The notes beneath the pieces are model-generated. The model did not search any database and was not told the DNA's origin. It saw nothing but the letters and a program-made list of their open reading frames with translations. From positions 19,042-83,041 of the forward strand of contig VXPO01000016.1 in NCBI GenBank assembly GCA_009839505.1: a stretch of 64,000 bases of DNA, written 5' to 3'. This document shows positions 1-7,127 of the stretch, piece after piece (within the stretch, counting starts at the first letter, position 1; each line of letters opens with the position of its first letter). Source of the DNA: Gammaproteobacteria bacterium. GTDB lineage: Bacteria > Pseudomonadota > Gammaproteobacteria > Pseudomonadales > Azotimanducaceae. The position numbers were made by a program, and so were the translations under genes.

Positions 1-218
1 AAGGGTGGATGTCCCTTGGGGTCTTACAAGGGCGCGCGGTCGCCCCCACGCTCGGTAGGGGCGAAAGGGGACATCCACCCTAGAGGCGAAAGGGGACAGC
101 CACCCTCGAGGCAAAAGGGGACAGCCACTCTAAGGACGAAACATGGTTGTCCCAGAACATCCCAAGGGTGGATGTCCCTTGGGGTCTTACAAGGGCGCGC
201 GGTCGCCCCCACGCTCGG
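1..218. repeat. Repeat array 1 (GGTGGATGTCC family)
   Basis: Two identical 55-bp direct repeats, at 1-55 and 164-218, bracket this stretch. Each holds one AGGGTGGATGTCCCTT core followed by an ACAAGGG...GGTCGCCCCC segment. Between them are inverted-orientation cores: an exact one at about 64-81 and two diverged ones at about 88-105 and 113-131 (GGACAGCCAC variants). The same core forms arrays at about 21.1, 40.6 and 61.7 kb. The left end may continue beyond the window. The array abuts the 3' end of the ferredoxin gene. There is no credible protein here; reading frames through it give only low-complexity translations of the repeat. Confidence 0.9.
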
Positions 219-224
219 CGGTCC

Positions 225-539
225 TTACCGACCCACCACCTTCACCCGTAAACCGTCGAGTTCTTCGGTCAGCTCGATCTGGCAGGACAGGCGGCTTGTT
301 GGAGAGACCTCGCCGTCGAACTCCAGCATGTCCTGTTCGATTTCGCTCGGTGGGCCCACAACCGACATCCACTCGGGATCGACATGCACGTGGCAGGTCG
401 CACACGCGCACCCGCCGCCGCATTCAGCGTCGATGCCCTCGATGCCCTCCGCCCGCGCCAATTCCATGACGATGTCGCCGACATCTCCCTCGACGGCCAC
501 GGTGTCATGGTCAAGCGTCTGAAAATAAACCGTCGGCAT
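225..539 (-). CDS. Adrenodoxin-type [2Fe-2S] ferredoxin
   Basis: This is a small soluble electron carrier of 104 residues, the usual size for vertebrate/bacterial-type [2Fe-2S] ferredoxins. The cluster ligands are visible as C40, C46 and C49 (C-x5-C-x2-C, in the segment CGGGCACATCHV) and C86 near the C-terminus; C44 is an extra cysteine inside the loop. The CATCHV signature is typical of the adrenodoxin/ISC-Fdx branch. The partner could be an ISC assembly system, a P450 or an oxygenase, and the neighbours do not decide. The iscRS genes lie 60 kb away and lack the usual fdx gene, so a role in Fe-S assembly is possible but only inferred. The start is an ATG with no competing upstream start. Confidence 0.93.
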   Translation of the reverse strand: MPTVYFQTLDHDTVAVEGDVGDIVMELARAEGIEGIDAECGGGCACATCHVHVDPEWMSVVGPPSEIEQDMLEFDGEVSPTSRLSCQIELTEELDGLRVKVVGR

Positions 540-576
540 AGAACATGCGTCTAATTCACTGATTTTAGGGTGTCAG

Positions 577-1461
577 TTAGGTGGCGGAGGCTGCTGCGAT
601 GGATTCGATTGAGCCGCCGAGCACGGCGGCGAAGGCCGCAGCGTCCAGATCAACGTGAAGCCCCTCGGTGAGTGCCCGTGAGAAGCTCGCGATGACACCG
701 GTGTTGGCGGCGAGCTTGTCGTTGGCGACTTCGCGCGAATAGCCACCCGACAGGGCGACCACGCGCAGCACCTTCGGGTGGGTGCAGAACTCGCGGTAGT
801 AGTTGGCCTCGTCCGGCAGCGTCAGCTTGAACATGACGGGCAGTTCGCCGGTCATGGCATCGAGACCCTCACGCAGCCGGTCGCGGAGCAGGGCCTCGCA
901 GGCGGCCTTGTCCCGAGCGTGAATATCAACCTCCGGTTCGATGATGGGAACCAAGCCGTGAGCGCGGATTTCGGCGGCCAGGGCGAACTGCTGGTCGACC
1001 ACCGCGCGGATGCCCTCGGCGCTGGCGGACTTGATGACGGAGCGCATCTTCGTGCCGAAAACGCTCTTGCCGCGCGCGACGGGAAGGCGCTCGCCCAGAT
1101 CGGGCACGGGTTTCATGACCTGCACCCCGCCCGCCTCGTCGGCCAATCCGTAGTCGACCTTGAGGAACGGCAGGATGCGCTTCTCGCCCCACAGGTATTC
1201 GCTACTCGGCACACCCTCCACGTTGCGGTCCAGGGTGTTCTGGAAAAGGATCGCGCCTAGCACGCGGTCGCCGTGGAATCGGGGATTGGTCATGATCCGC
1301 GTGCGCATGGCGTGGACCATGTCGAACATCTCGTCATTGGTCGAATACGACGACTCGTCGATGCCGTAGAGCATGAGCGCCTTGGGCGTGCTGCCGCCAC
1401 TCTGATCCAGGGCGGCGATAAAGCCCGCATCCGAGCGCATACGTTGAATCTGTGTGGACAT
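577..1461 (-). CDS. fda: Fructose-bisphosphate aldolase, class I
   Basis: Catalyses reversible cleavage of fructose-1,6-bisphosphate to DHAP and glyceraldehyde-3-phosphate through a lysine Schiff base. The 294-residue length and sequence match the short bacterial class I aldolases of the Staphylococcus Fda type. The N-terminal GFIAALDQSGGSTPKAL segment and the central LVPIIEPEV are characteristic. The Schiff-base lysine is expected at K212 in FKLTLPDE, and LSGGYSRE forms the phosphate-binding region. It is divergent from the sulfatase gene with only 42 bp between start codons, so the two promoters must overlap. It is a cytosolic enzyme of glycolysis and gluconeogenesis. Confidence 0.95.
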   Translation of the reverse strand: MSTQIQRMRSDAGFIAALDQSGGSTPKALMLYGIDESSYSTNDEMFDMVHAMRTRIMTNPRFHGDRVLGAILFQNTLDRNVEGVPSSEYLWGEKRILPFLKVDYGLADEAGGVQVMKPVPDLGERLPVARGKSVFGTKMRSVIKSASAEGIRAVVDQQFALAAEIRAHGLVPIIEPEVDIHARDKAACEALLRDRLREGLDAMTGELPVMFKLTLPDEANYYREFCTHPKVLRVVALSGGYSREVANDKLAANTGVIASFSRALTEGLHVDLDAAAFAAVLGGSIESIAAASAT

Positions 1462-1503
1462 TTGGGCGACCCTTGGAGAACGGCACTAGGGTAGCTCAGC
1501 AAT

Positions 1504-2877
1504 ATGACCAAACCCAACATCCTGTTCGTGATGACCGACCAGCAGCGCTGGGATGCCATGAGCTGCAGCGGCGACTGGGTCGAGACACCGGCCCTGGACC
1601 GCATCGCCGCCGAGGGGGTCCGCTTCACGCAGGGCGTCACCACGACGCCGGTCTGCATTCCGGCGCGCGTGACCCTGGCCACCGGCCGCTATCCGCACAA
1701 CAACGCGGTGTGGAACAACCTGGATTACACCATGCCGCCGGACGCGCCCACCTGGATGCGCACCCTGCGCGACCTCGGCTATCGCACCAGCTTGTTCGGC
1801 AAGACGCACCTGCACCCGCACCGGGGCGATCTGCGCGAGCGCGCGCATCTCCTCGAGGCATACGGACTCGACGACATCGACGAGATCGGCGGCCCCCGCG
1901 CCAGTGCCCAGGTCATGAGCCACATGACTGCGGGCTGGGAGGCGAAGGGACTGCTCGAGGCCTACCGCGAGGACTACGCCGAGCGGTTCGATAACAAGCC
2001 CCATGTCGTTCGGCCTTCCGTGTTGCCGCTCGAGGACTACGCCGACGTCTACGTCGGCCAGCAGGCCAAGCGGTACCTGGAGGACTACAACCGGGACGAA
2101 CCTTGGTTCTGCTGGGTCAGCTTCGGCGGTCCCCACGAACCGTGGGATGCGCCGGAACCCTTCGCCAGCATGTACGAACCCGAAACCATGCCGAAACCCG
2201 TGCCTCGTCCCACGGAGGACCACGACCGCCCCCGGGGCTGGCTCGACCACCGCATGGAGACCTCCCCGCAGTTCGATCCCGGTGATGAAGCCGCCATGCG
2301 CGCCAACTACGCCGGTAACGTGACCCTGATCGACGACCAGATCGGCCAGATCCTCCAGGTGATCGAGGAACGCGGTGAACTCGCCGACACCGTCATCGGC
2401 TTCACCTCCGACCACGGCGAGATGAACGGCGACTGGGGACTCATTTACAAGATGATCTTCCTCGACGGGTCCGTCAGGGTCCCGCTGCTCGTACGCACTC
2501 CCGAAACGGCGACCAACGGCGGACTGGTCAGCGATGCCCTCGTGGAGAACTGCGACCTTGGACCAACCTTCGTGGAACTCGCCGGCGGCGAACTGGAACA
2601 CCGTCAGTTCGGTCGTTCACTCGTGCCCGCGCTCACCGAGAATGGCGGTCACCGCGACTCGGTCATTTCCGAGATCCGCGGCGAAATCATGCTGATGACC
2701 GACGAGTGGAAGATGGCGCTGAACGACGACGCGCAAAGCTACCTGCTGTTCGACCGGCGCGACGACCCGATGGAGACGCGCAATCTCGCCGGTCTACCCG
2801 AGTCGAAGCCCGTGGAGGACGGGCTGCGCCTAATGGCCTTGGAACGGCTCGCCCAGACGCAGCTGAAGGAACCTTAA
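1504..2877 (+). CDS. Sulfatase family hydrolase (Cys-type)
   Basis: A 457-residue member of the type I sulfatase/alkaline-phosphatase superfamily, predicted to hydrolyse a sulfate (or possibly phosphonate/phosphate) ester. The N-terminal NILFVMTDQQRWD provides metal ligands (D12, Q13). C51-I-P-A-R55 is the C-x-P-x-R motif in which cysteine is converted to formylglycine by an anaerobic or aerobic maturase. A second metal site is seen in TSDHGEMNGDWG (about residue 300). No signal peptide is evident, so it may be cytoplasmic. No maturase gene lies in the window. Its stop codon overlaps by 4 bp the stop region of the convergent C13 peptidase gene. The substrate cannot be told from sequence. Confidence 0.9.
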   Translation: MTKPNILFVMTDQQRWDAMSCSGDWVETPALDRIAAEGVRFTQGVTTTPVCIPARVTLATGRYPHNNAVWNNLDYTMPPDAPTWMRTLRDLGYRTSLFGKTHLHPHRGDLRERAHLLEAYGLDDIDEIGGPRASAQVMSHMTAGWEAKGLLEAYREDYAERFDNKPHVVRPSVLPLEDYADVYVGQQAKRYLEDYNRDEPWFCWVSFGGPHEPWDAPEPFASMYEPETMPKPVPRPTEDHDRPRGWLDHRMETSPQFDPGDEAAMRANYAGNVTLIDDQIGQILQVIEERGELADTVIGFTSDHGEMNGDWGLIYKMIFLDGSVRVPLLVRTPETATNGGLVSDALVENCDLGPTFVELAGGELEHRQFGRSLVPALTENGGHRDSVISEIRGEIMLMTDEWKMALNDDAQSYLLFDRRDDPMETRNLAGLPESKPVEDGLRLMALERLAQTQLKEP

Positions 2878-3749
2878 AGGCGGGCCTTCGGGGCCGAACC
2901 CGGCAATTTCCAAGTGTGCGGGAGTTTCCGGGCGATCTCCCTGCCGACCCAGATCTGCGGCTTCGAGTGCTTGTGACCCTGTTCCTTCTCCCAAGCACGC
3001 ACCAGCGGCACGGCCTGATCGAAGGCGGCCCGGAAATCCGCGTCGATCAAGCTGTCTCGGTAGAACGCCGCCCCGAAATAGGTGTACTCACGCCCGTTTT
3101 CGCAACCGAACGACGTGCGGCGCGAGTTGGCGGCGGTGATGACCATGGTGCGCGGCGACTTCAACGGCCTGATGAAGCCGCCGGAGAAACACGCCGAGAC
3201 CACGACGACTCGCCAGGGCAGTCCGGCTCCGTTGACGATTTCGGCCACGTTCTTGGCCGCGAGATCCTTCAGTCCCAAGTTCTCGAATGAAACGGACAGC
3301 CTGTGTTTGCGGGATCCGTGGGTTGTGATGTGCAGGAACAGCAGGTCTTCCGGCCCCATCTTCTCCCCCATCCGCTCGAGAACCTCGGCGAGATTGGGGC
3401 CATTGGCGAGCGGTAGTTCATCGACCGTGCCGCGGCTGTTGATGAGCAGGACGGTGCGACCTTCCGCCCCCAGCGTGGTGCGGAACAGTGCTTCGACGTG
3501 CTTGACCTCGCTCTCGAAGACGTCTTCGGCGTCGTCCGGGGCGAATCCGACGAAGTAGATCTCGGGGACGCCCTCACGCGAGGGCCGCACGCCTTCGAGA
3601 GCATCCTCTACGAGGCTCGCCTGGGCGTAGTAGATGCTCTCGACGTCGAGGCGCTTCTTCTTCGGCGGTTCCTCGTCCGGGTCTGCGTTCACGGCGAATC
3701 CCGCCACGACAATCGCGGCGTACCAACCGAGGCGACCCGCGAGACCCAT
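2874..3749 (-). CDS. C13-family (legumain-like) cysteine peptidase, secreted
   Basis: A 291-residue protein with a short N-terminal hydrophobic segment (about residues 5-22) that looks like a signal peptide or anchor, followed by a charged linker. The caspase-like fold of family C13 is supported by the catalytic dyad context: H144 in LHITTHGS after a run of hydrophobic residues, and C187 in VVVSACFSGGF. The FGCENGREYTYFG segment after the cysteine also fits bacterial C13 proteins. The family includes legumain and GPI-transamidase, which act on Asx bonds; the bacterial members are uncharacterised. The gene is convergent with the sulfatase, and the next gene upstream is about 400 bp away. Confidence 0.85.
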   Translation of the reverse strand: MGLAGRLGWYAAIVVAGFAVNADPDEEPPKKKRLDVESIYYAQASLVEDALEGVRPSREGVPEIYFVGFAPDDAEDVFESEVKHVEALFRTTLGAEGRTVLLINSRGTVDELPLANGPNLAEVLERMGEKMGPEDLLFLHITTHGSRKHRLSVSFENLGLKDLAAKNVAEIVNGAGLPWRVVVVSACFSGGFIRPLKSPRTMVITAANSRRTSFGCENGREYTYFGAAFYRDSLIDADFRAAFDQAVPLVRAWEKEQGHKHSKPQIWVGREIARKLPHTWKLPGSAPKARL

Positions 3750-3856
3750 TCACAGCCCCTGTCCGACTCCTGACCGCAAGCGCGCCGGAGAGTTTGAACG
3801 CAGGCGGGAGCATATCAGTCAATTGGGTATCGGGGATTCCGCGCAAGCGAAATCGG

Positions 3857-3917
3857 GGCGACCGCGCCAGCGGTCGCGTCTTGCACAGGCGACCGCGCTA
3901 GCGGTCGCGTCTTGCAC
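3857..3917. repeat. Two tandem 30-bp repeats with internal palindromes
   Basis: Two nearly identical 30-bp units lie at 3857-3886 and 3888-3917. Each contains an 8-bp inverted repeat, GCGACCGC and GCGGTCGC, around a GCCA or GCTA loop, and ends in TCTTGCAC. The TTGCAC of the second unit doubles as the -35 box of the promoter below. They could be operator sites for a dimeric regulator or REP-type hairpins. The spacing of 31 bp, three helical turns, would suit two dimers on one DNA face. Confidence 0.75.
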
Positions 3918-3939
3918 TTGCCACGCATGTGCGTATAGT
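3912..3939 (+). promoter_or_regulatory. Sigma-70-type promoter for the structured RNA
   Basis: TTGCAC (-35, 3912-3917) and TATAGT (-10, 3934-3939) are separated by 16 bp. This predicts a transcript starting near 3946, just upstream of the full anti-Shine-Dalgarno complement and the hairpin series. The -35 hexamer lies inside the second palindromic repeat unit, so a protein bound there would block or tune the promoter. Confidence 0.65.
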
Positions 3940-3974
3940 CGGGCGCCGTGTTGGGCGGAATAAGGAGGTGATCA

Positions 3975-4007
3975 GTGCAATCTTTTGTTGGGGGCAACCC
4001 CCTCTGA
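3975..4007 (+). CDS. Putative 10-residue leader peptide
   Basis: A GTG codon at 3975 lies 6 nt after an ideal AAGGAGG ribosome-binding site and opens a frame for MQSFVGGNPL ending in TGA at 4005-4007. The ORF covers the first hairpin (GGGGG/CCCCC), so ribosome progress along it would change folding of the downstream stems. Evidence for translation is only the exceptional ribosome-binding site and the codon arrangement. The purine-rich tract could instead act as an anti-Shine-Dalgarno decoy with no peptide product. Confidence 0.4.
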   Translation: MQSFVGGNPL

Positions 4008-4072
4008 CTCCTTGGAGTTGAGCCGACCGCAAGACGGTCGGTGTTGAGGGAGGTTGAGTCCCTCACCAAACC

Positions 4073-4108
4073 ACCGGGGCGGCGTCCAAGCTGACGCCGC
4101 CCCGGTTT
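4073..4108 (+). terminator. Strong GC hairpin, terminator-like
   Basis: Stem ACCGGGGCGGCGTC (4073-4086), loop CAAGCT and the perfectly complementary arm at 4093-4106, followed by TT. The T tract is short, so termination efficiency is uncertain. It sits 28 bp before the ATG of the LLM oxidoreductase gene, a position suited to attenuation. Confidence 0.6.
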
Positions 4109-4136
4109 CACGTCTGCATCCCGTCAACGAGTCCCC

Positions 4137-5054
4137 ATGAAACTGTCCGTAGAGTTCCCGAGCGTCAGCTACCGCGAAGGCGGCAGCGGCGTACGCCGCC
4201 TGGCGCAAAGCATCGAGGCAATCGGTTTCGACCAACTCGACGTCTTCGACCACGTCGTGATGGGCTTTCCCACGGCGACCCGAGAGGCGCCGATGTACCC
4301 GCCGAAGATGCCCATCCTCGAAGCCCTCATGGCCTTGTCCCACATCGCCGCGGCTACCGACCGGATCGGCCTCGGTACCGAGGTGCTGGTGCTGCCCCAG
4401 CGTCAGCCCGTGCTGGTCGCCAAGCAGGTGAGTACGCTGGACACGCTCTCCGGCGGACGCGTCCGGCTCGGCATCGGCGTTGGCTGGCAGGAATCCGAGT
4501 ACGACGCCTTAGAGGAGGATTTCCGCACGCGGGGTCGGCGCATGGACGAGGCCATCGAACTGATGCGGGCCTATTGGGCCGACGAACAGGTGGACTACCA
4601 GGGCACGTTCTACACGTCCACCGCCATGGCCATGGAACCCAAACCGCCTCAAGGCCGCGCCCTACCCCTCTGGATCGGCGGCGCCTCCGACCGCGCCTTG
4701 AAGCGCGTCGCGGAGTACGGCGACGGCTGGCTCGCCACGGCAATCACCGATCCCGCGATCGCGGCCCGGTGCAAGGCCAAGATCTCCGCGTACGCCGAGG
4801 AGGCGGGACGGGATCCTGCGGAAATCGGCTACCAGATGATGCTCGACGTGCCACCCCGGGACGAAGCCGGCAAACGCTTCTACGCCGAGTTGGATCGCGT
4901 CCGCGCCCGCGCCACCGAGGTCAGGGACATGGGCTTCGAGTGGGGTGCGCTGAACGCCACCGCGATCTTCCAAGCCGGCGCCCGCAGCGTCGACGCCATG
5001 GTCGACGTCCTCGGCCGTGCCCACAACGCGATCCGCAGCGAAGTCGGAACCTAG
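4137..5054 (+). CDS. LLM-class flavin/F420-dependent oxidoreductase
   Basis: A 305-residue TIM-barrel protein of the bacterial luciferase-like monooxygenase superfamily, closest in look to the F420-type subgroup. Recognisable elements are the N-terminal MKLSVEFPS strand, TDRIGLGTEVLVLPQRQPVLVAKQVSTLD and the SGGRVRLGIGVGWQ segment that follows, and the IGGASDRALKRVAEYGDGW flavin-contact region. The cofactor (FMN or F420) and substrate cannot be decided here; no F420 biosynthesis genes are in the window. The stop codon TAG lies in a recurring CTAGCAGCCTGTCGG motif. The start at 4137 has only a weak ribosome-binding site and follows the terminator-like hairpin, so expression may depend on read-through. 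Confidence 0.88.
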   Translation: MKLSVEFPSVSYREGGSGVRRLAQSIEAIGFDQLDVFDHVVMGFPTATREAPMYPPKMPILEALMALSHIAAATDRIGLGTEVLVLPQRQPVLVAKQVSTLDTLSGGRVRLGIGVGWQESEYDALEEDFRTRGRRMDEAIELMRAYWADEQVDYQGTFYTSTAMAMEPKPPQGRALPLWIGGASDRALKRVAEYGDGWLATAITDPAIAARCKAKISAYAEEAGRDPAEIGYQMMLDVPPRDEAGKRFYAELDRVRARATEVRDMGFEWGALNATAIFQAGARSVDAMVDVLGRAHNAIRSEVGT

Positions 5055-5068
5055 CAGCCTGTCGGACT
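5052..5068 (+). repeat. Short recurring motif TAGCAGCCTGTCGG, copy 1
   Basis: The motif provides the stop codon of the LLM oxidoreductase gene. Related copies occur near 6983 (shortened) and 61068. The following 130 bp to 5200 show no gene that I can support. Confidence 0.55.
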
Positions 5069-5200
5069 TCGTCGCGCCAGCGGCGGGGTACGACAGGGTG
5101 ATAGGCCGGTGGGGGTTGGGGCCGGACGCCGAGCCCGCGAGGCGTCTTGGCGGCGCTAGCTCCATCGGCCCTGTGCGTGCACCGGGGAAGCTCTGCCGTC

Positions 5201-6949
5201 TCAGTGTTCGAGCAGAATATGCTCTCCGATCCGCAGATCCTTGTAGGGTCGGTCGGGAATCACCGCCTCGAAATCCGCCTTGCCGAGAATCTCAAGCAGC
5301 TCCTCTCGGGGAAGGTCCCGGCGGGCCGCGCGGACGGCGTACCTCCGACCGCAGTACACCCATTGCGCGTCTCTCCAGGTGGCACAACTCGTCTCGATGT
5401 AGCCGGATTCTTGCCACACGGCAACGACCTCCGGAGTGTCTCCGCCGCCCAGTTCGACCCGGAACAGGAAGTCTGGACGGCGGTTTTTGAATCTCTCGAG
5501 CTCCTCGACGAGCCCCCCGGTGATCTCGAACGGCTCCGGCCTCATCACGATCCCGGCCAACTGTCGCGGCGTCCATCCACCGACTTCCTTGTCCTCGGCA
5601 AGTCGGGCGCGCACAGCAACGCCCGCTTGCGGGTCTTCCCGGTCCAGGCGCTCGAGAAGCGCGTCTAGCCTGATCCGACCGGGGCGCCCCAACTCCCGCA
5701 CGTGACGCGGATCCAGATCCTCGGCAAGCAACTCTCCGGATTCCACGCGGGCGAAGTGGCTCCGCGCTGAAATGGACCGGAAGTCCAGGAGCGGCGAGGT
5801 TGCGAGCAGCAGGCTGCCCAAGACGACCCAGGACATGGGGCGGTTGATCCAAGGTAGGACCGACGGCCAATCGTCGCGCCTCCAAGCGATGGCCACGGCG
5901 TAACCGAGCGAGAACAGCGCCATCAGCACGATGGTCAAGAGCGCCCAGCACCGATCCGGCGTCCAGCCGTACTGCGTGACCCGCAGCGCCAACCCGTACG
6001 TGGCCAATCCGACTAGGCAGGGGAACAGGAATACCGCCACCGACAAGGCCCGATGTACGGCGCGTGGATACGGAAGCCGTTCGCCCGTCTGATAGACGGC
6101 GTTGAGGAAGAAGAGACCCCAAAGGCAGGCTGTCACGAGGGTGCCGGTGCCGAAGGTCGAGTCCCACAGGGGCTGCAGCCCAGTGAACGGCAGCGCGACC
6201 AGAAAGCAGGTGGTCGCCAGCGCAAGGATCGGCAGCAGCAGCCAGAAGAATCTCGACAGAAGCGTGGTGACTCGGTCGACCATCGAAATCGCCGTGCCGA
6301 AGCTGTTGAGCCCCAGTGCGAAGGCCACGGCGAGAACGGGAGACAAGAACCAATTCTCCTCGAAGAGTTCGCTGAAGAACCCGATTCCAATCAGCTCGAA
6401 CAACCCCGCCCAAAGGAGGGTGACGAGCCAGACGCCGAGCGTCAGCAGCGCGGACAGGACAACCGTCAGGAAGTTCCGCCACGACAGCGTGAAAAAGGCC
6501 TCGTAGTCACGGTCCCTACCCCCGATCAACGGCTGCAGGTGAATCAGGGCAACGAAACAGACGACTTGCATCGACAGACCGAAGGGGTCGCCGAGCATAG
6601 CAAGCCAGTCTGGTAGCAACCCACCGGCATCGCGCGGGGAAGCCTGCCAGCCCGTATAAAGCGCGAGGAGCGCCAGCAGCGCGCAGAATCCACTCACCCA
6701 GGCAAGTGCGCGCAACCGAAACCCGTGCCGGCAGCAGAGCAGGAAGAGCGTCGGCCAGAAGAGCGCGAGCACCCACGACGGGTAGGCGACGAGCGGGTTG
6801 TCCCTCAGCCAATCGGCGTTCTCCGTGAGCCCGTAGATGGCGAGGCCCATGAGAAGCCCAACCAAGAGGTGGACAGCCCGATCGGAAACCAAGCCCGGCC
6901 CGAGCGAACGTCTGTCTTGTTCCTGACCGCCGTCGGTTCCGTCGAGCAT
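5201..6949 (-). CDS. Polytopic membrane protein, DUF4153-like
   Basis: About 582 residues from the second ATG at 6949; an upstream in-frame start at 7000 would add 17 unconvincing residues. The first two thirds contain roughly ten to twelve hydrophobic segments, with a first group around residues 30-130 and later ones up to about residue 390. The C-terminal 190 residues are soluble and include charged helices and a WxxxQWVYCGRRYAV-like segment. The layout and the SMVDRVTTLLSRFFWLLLP region resemble DUF4153 proteins. The function is unknown. The gene stands alone on the minus strand. Upstream of it the sequence to 7073 holds a shortened TAGCAGCCTGC motif and no gene. Confidence 0.75.
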   Translation of the reverse strand: MLDGTDGGQEQDRRSLGPGLVSDRAVHLLVGLLMGLAIYGLTENADWLRDNPLVAYPSWVLALFWPTLFLLCCRHGFRLRALAWVSGFCALLALLALYTGWQASPRDAGGLLPDWLAMLGDPFGLSMQVVCFVALIHLQPLIGGRDRDYEAFFTLSWRNFLTVVLSALLTLGVWLVTLLWAGLFELIGIGFFSELFEENWFLSPVLAVAFALGLNSFGTAISMVDRVTTLLSRFFWLLLPILALATTCFLVALPFTGLQPLWDSTFGTGTLVTACLWGLFFLNAVYQTGERLPYPRAVHRALSVAVFLFPCLVGLATYGLALRVTQYGWTPDRCWALLTIVLMALFSLGYAVAIAWRRDDWPSVLPWINRPMSWVVLGSLLLATSPLLDFRSISARSHFARVESGELLAEDLDPRHVRELGRPGRIRLDALLERLDREDPQAGVAVRARLAEDKEVGGWTPRQLAGIVMRPEPFEITGGLVEELERFKNRRPDFLFRVELGGGDTPEVVAVWQESGYIETSCATWRDAQWVYCGRRYAVRAARRDLPREELLEILGKADFEAVIPDRPYKDLRIGEHILLEH

Positions 6950-7127
6950 CGCCGAATCACCTCGCGTATCTGCAGGACAACCTAGCAGCCTGCGGGGCAA
7001 AGCGGGCCGTCAACCGGCAAGGTAGCGCGCTACGCTACCCGTCGGTCCCGGCATCCGACGCCTCTTCCCGGCAATGGCCGCTTCGTTGGGTGGGTGTCCC
7101 CATTTCGGGCGGGTTACACTCGTTCGG

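Larger units (their letters stand above)
3946..4108 (+). ncRNA. Candidate structured RNA or leader with terminator-like hairpin
   Basis: The predicted transcript begins near 3946. It carries TAAGGAGGTGATC (3961-3973), complementary over 13 nt to the conserved 3' end of 16S rRNA, and then a 10-codon GTG ORF. Consecutive hairpins follow: GGGGG/CCCCC (3990-4002), ACTCC/GGAGT (4007-4018), CCGACCG/CGGTCGG (4023-4041) and TGAGGGA/TCCCTCA (4045-4065). The last is a 14-bp GC stem at 4073-4106 followed by a short T run. All stems are perfect. It is either an independent small RNA or an attenuating leader of the LLM oxidoreductase gene that starts at 4137. I do not recognise it as a known Rfam family. 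Confidence 0.6.

Noticed and set aside
16-522. Open frames across the repeat array and ferredoxin
   Set aside because: The translations are low-complexity readings of the repeat (DIHP/GHPP/WMS patterns) or antisense to the ferredoxin gene.
1486-2601. Long minus-strand open frame antisense to sulfatase 1
   Set aside because: It mirrors the codon positions of the sulfatase gene, whose family motifs are clear. High GC produces such antisense frames throughout the window (for example 13191-14309, 16185-17417, 30634-32100 and 63330-63992).
3962-3973. Fragment of 16S rRNA
   Set aside because: Only the 13-nt 3'-end complement is present and it is antisense to rRNA; flanking rRNA sequence is absent.
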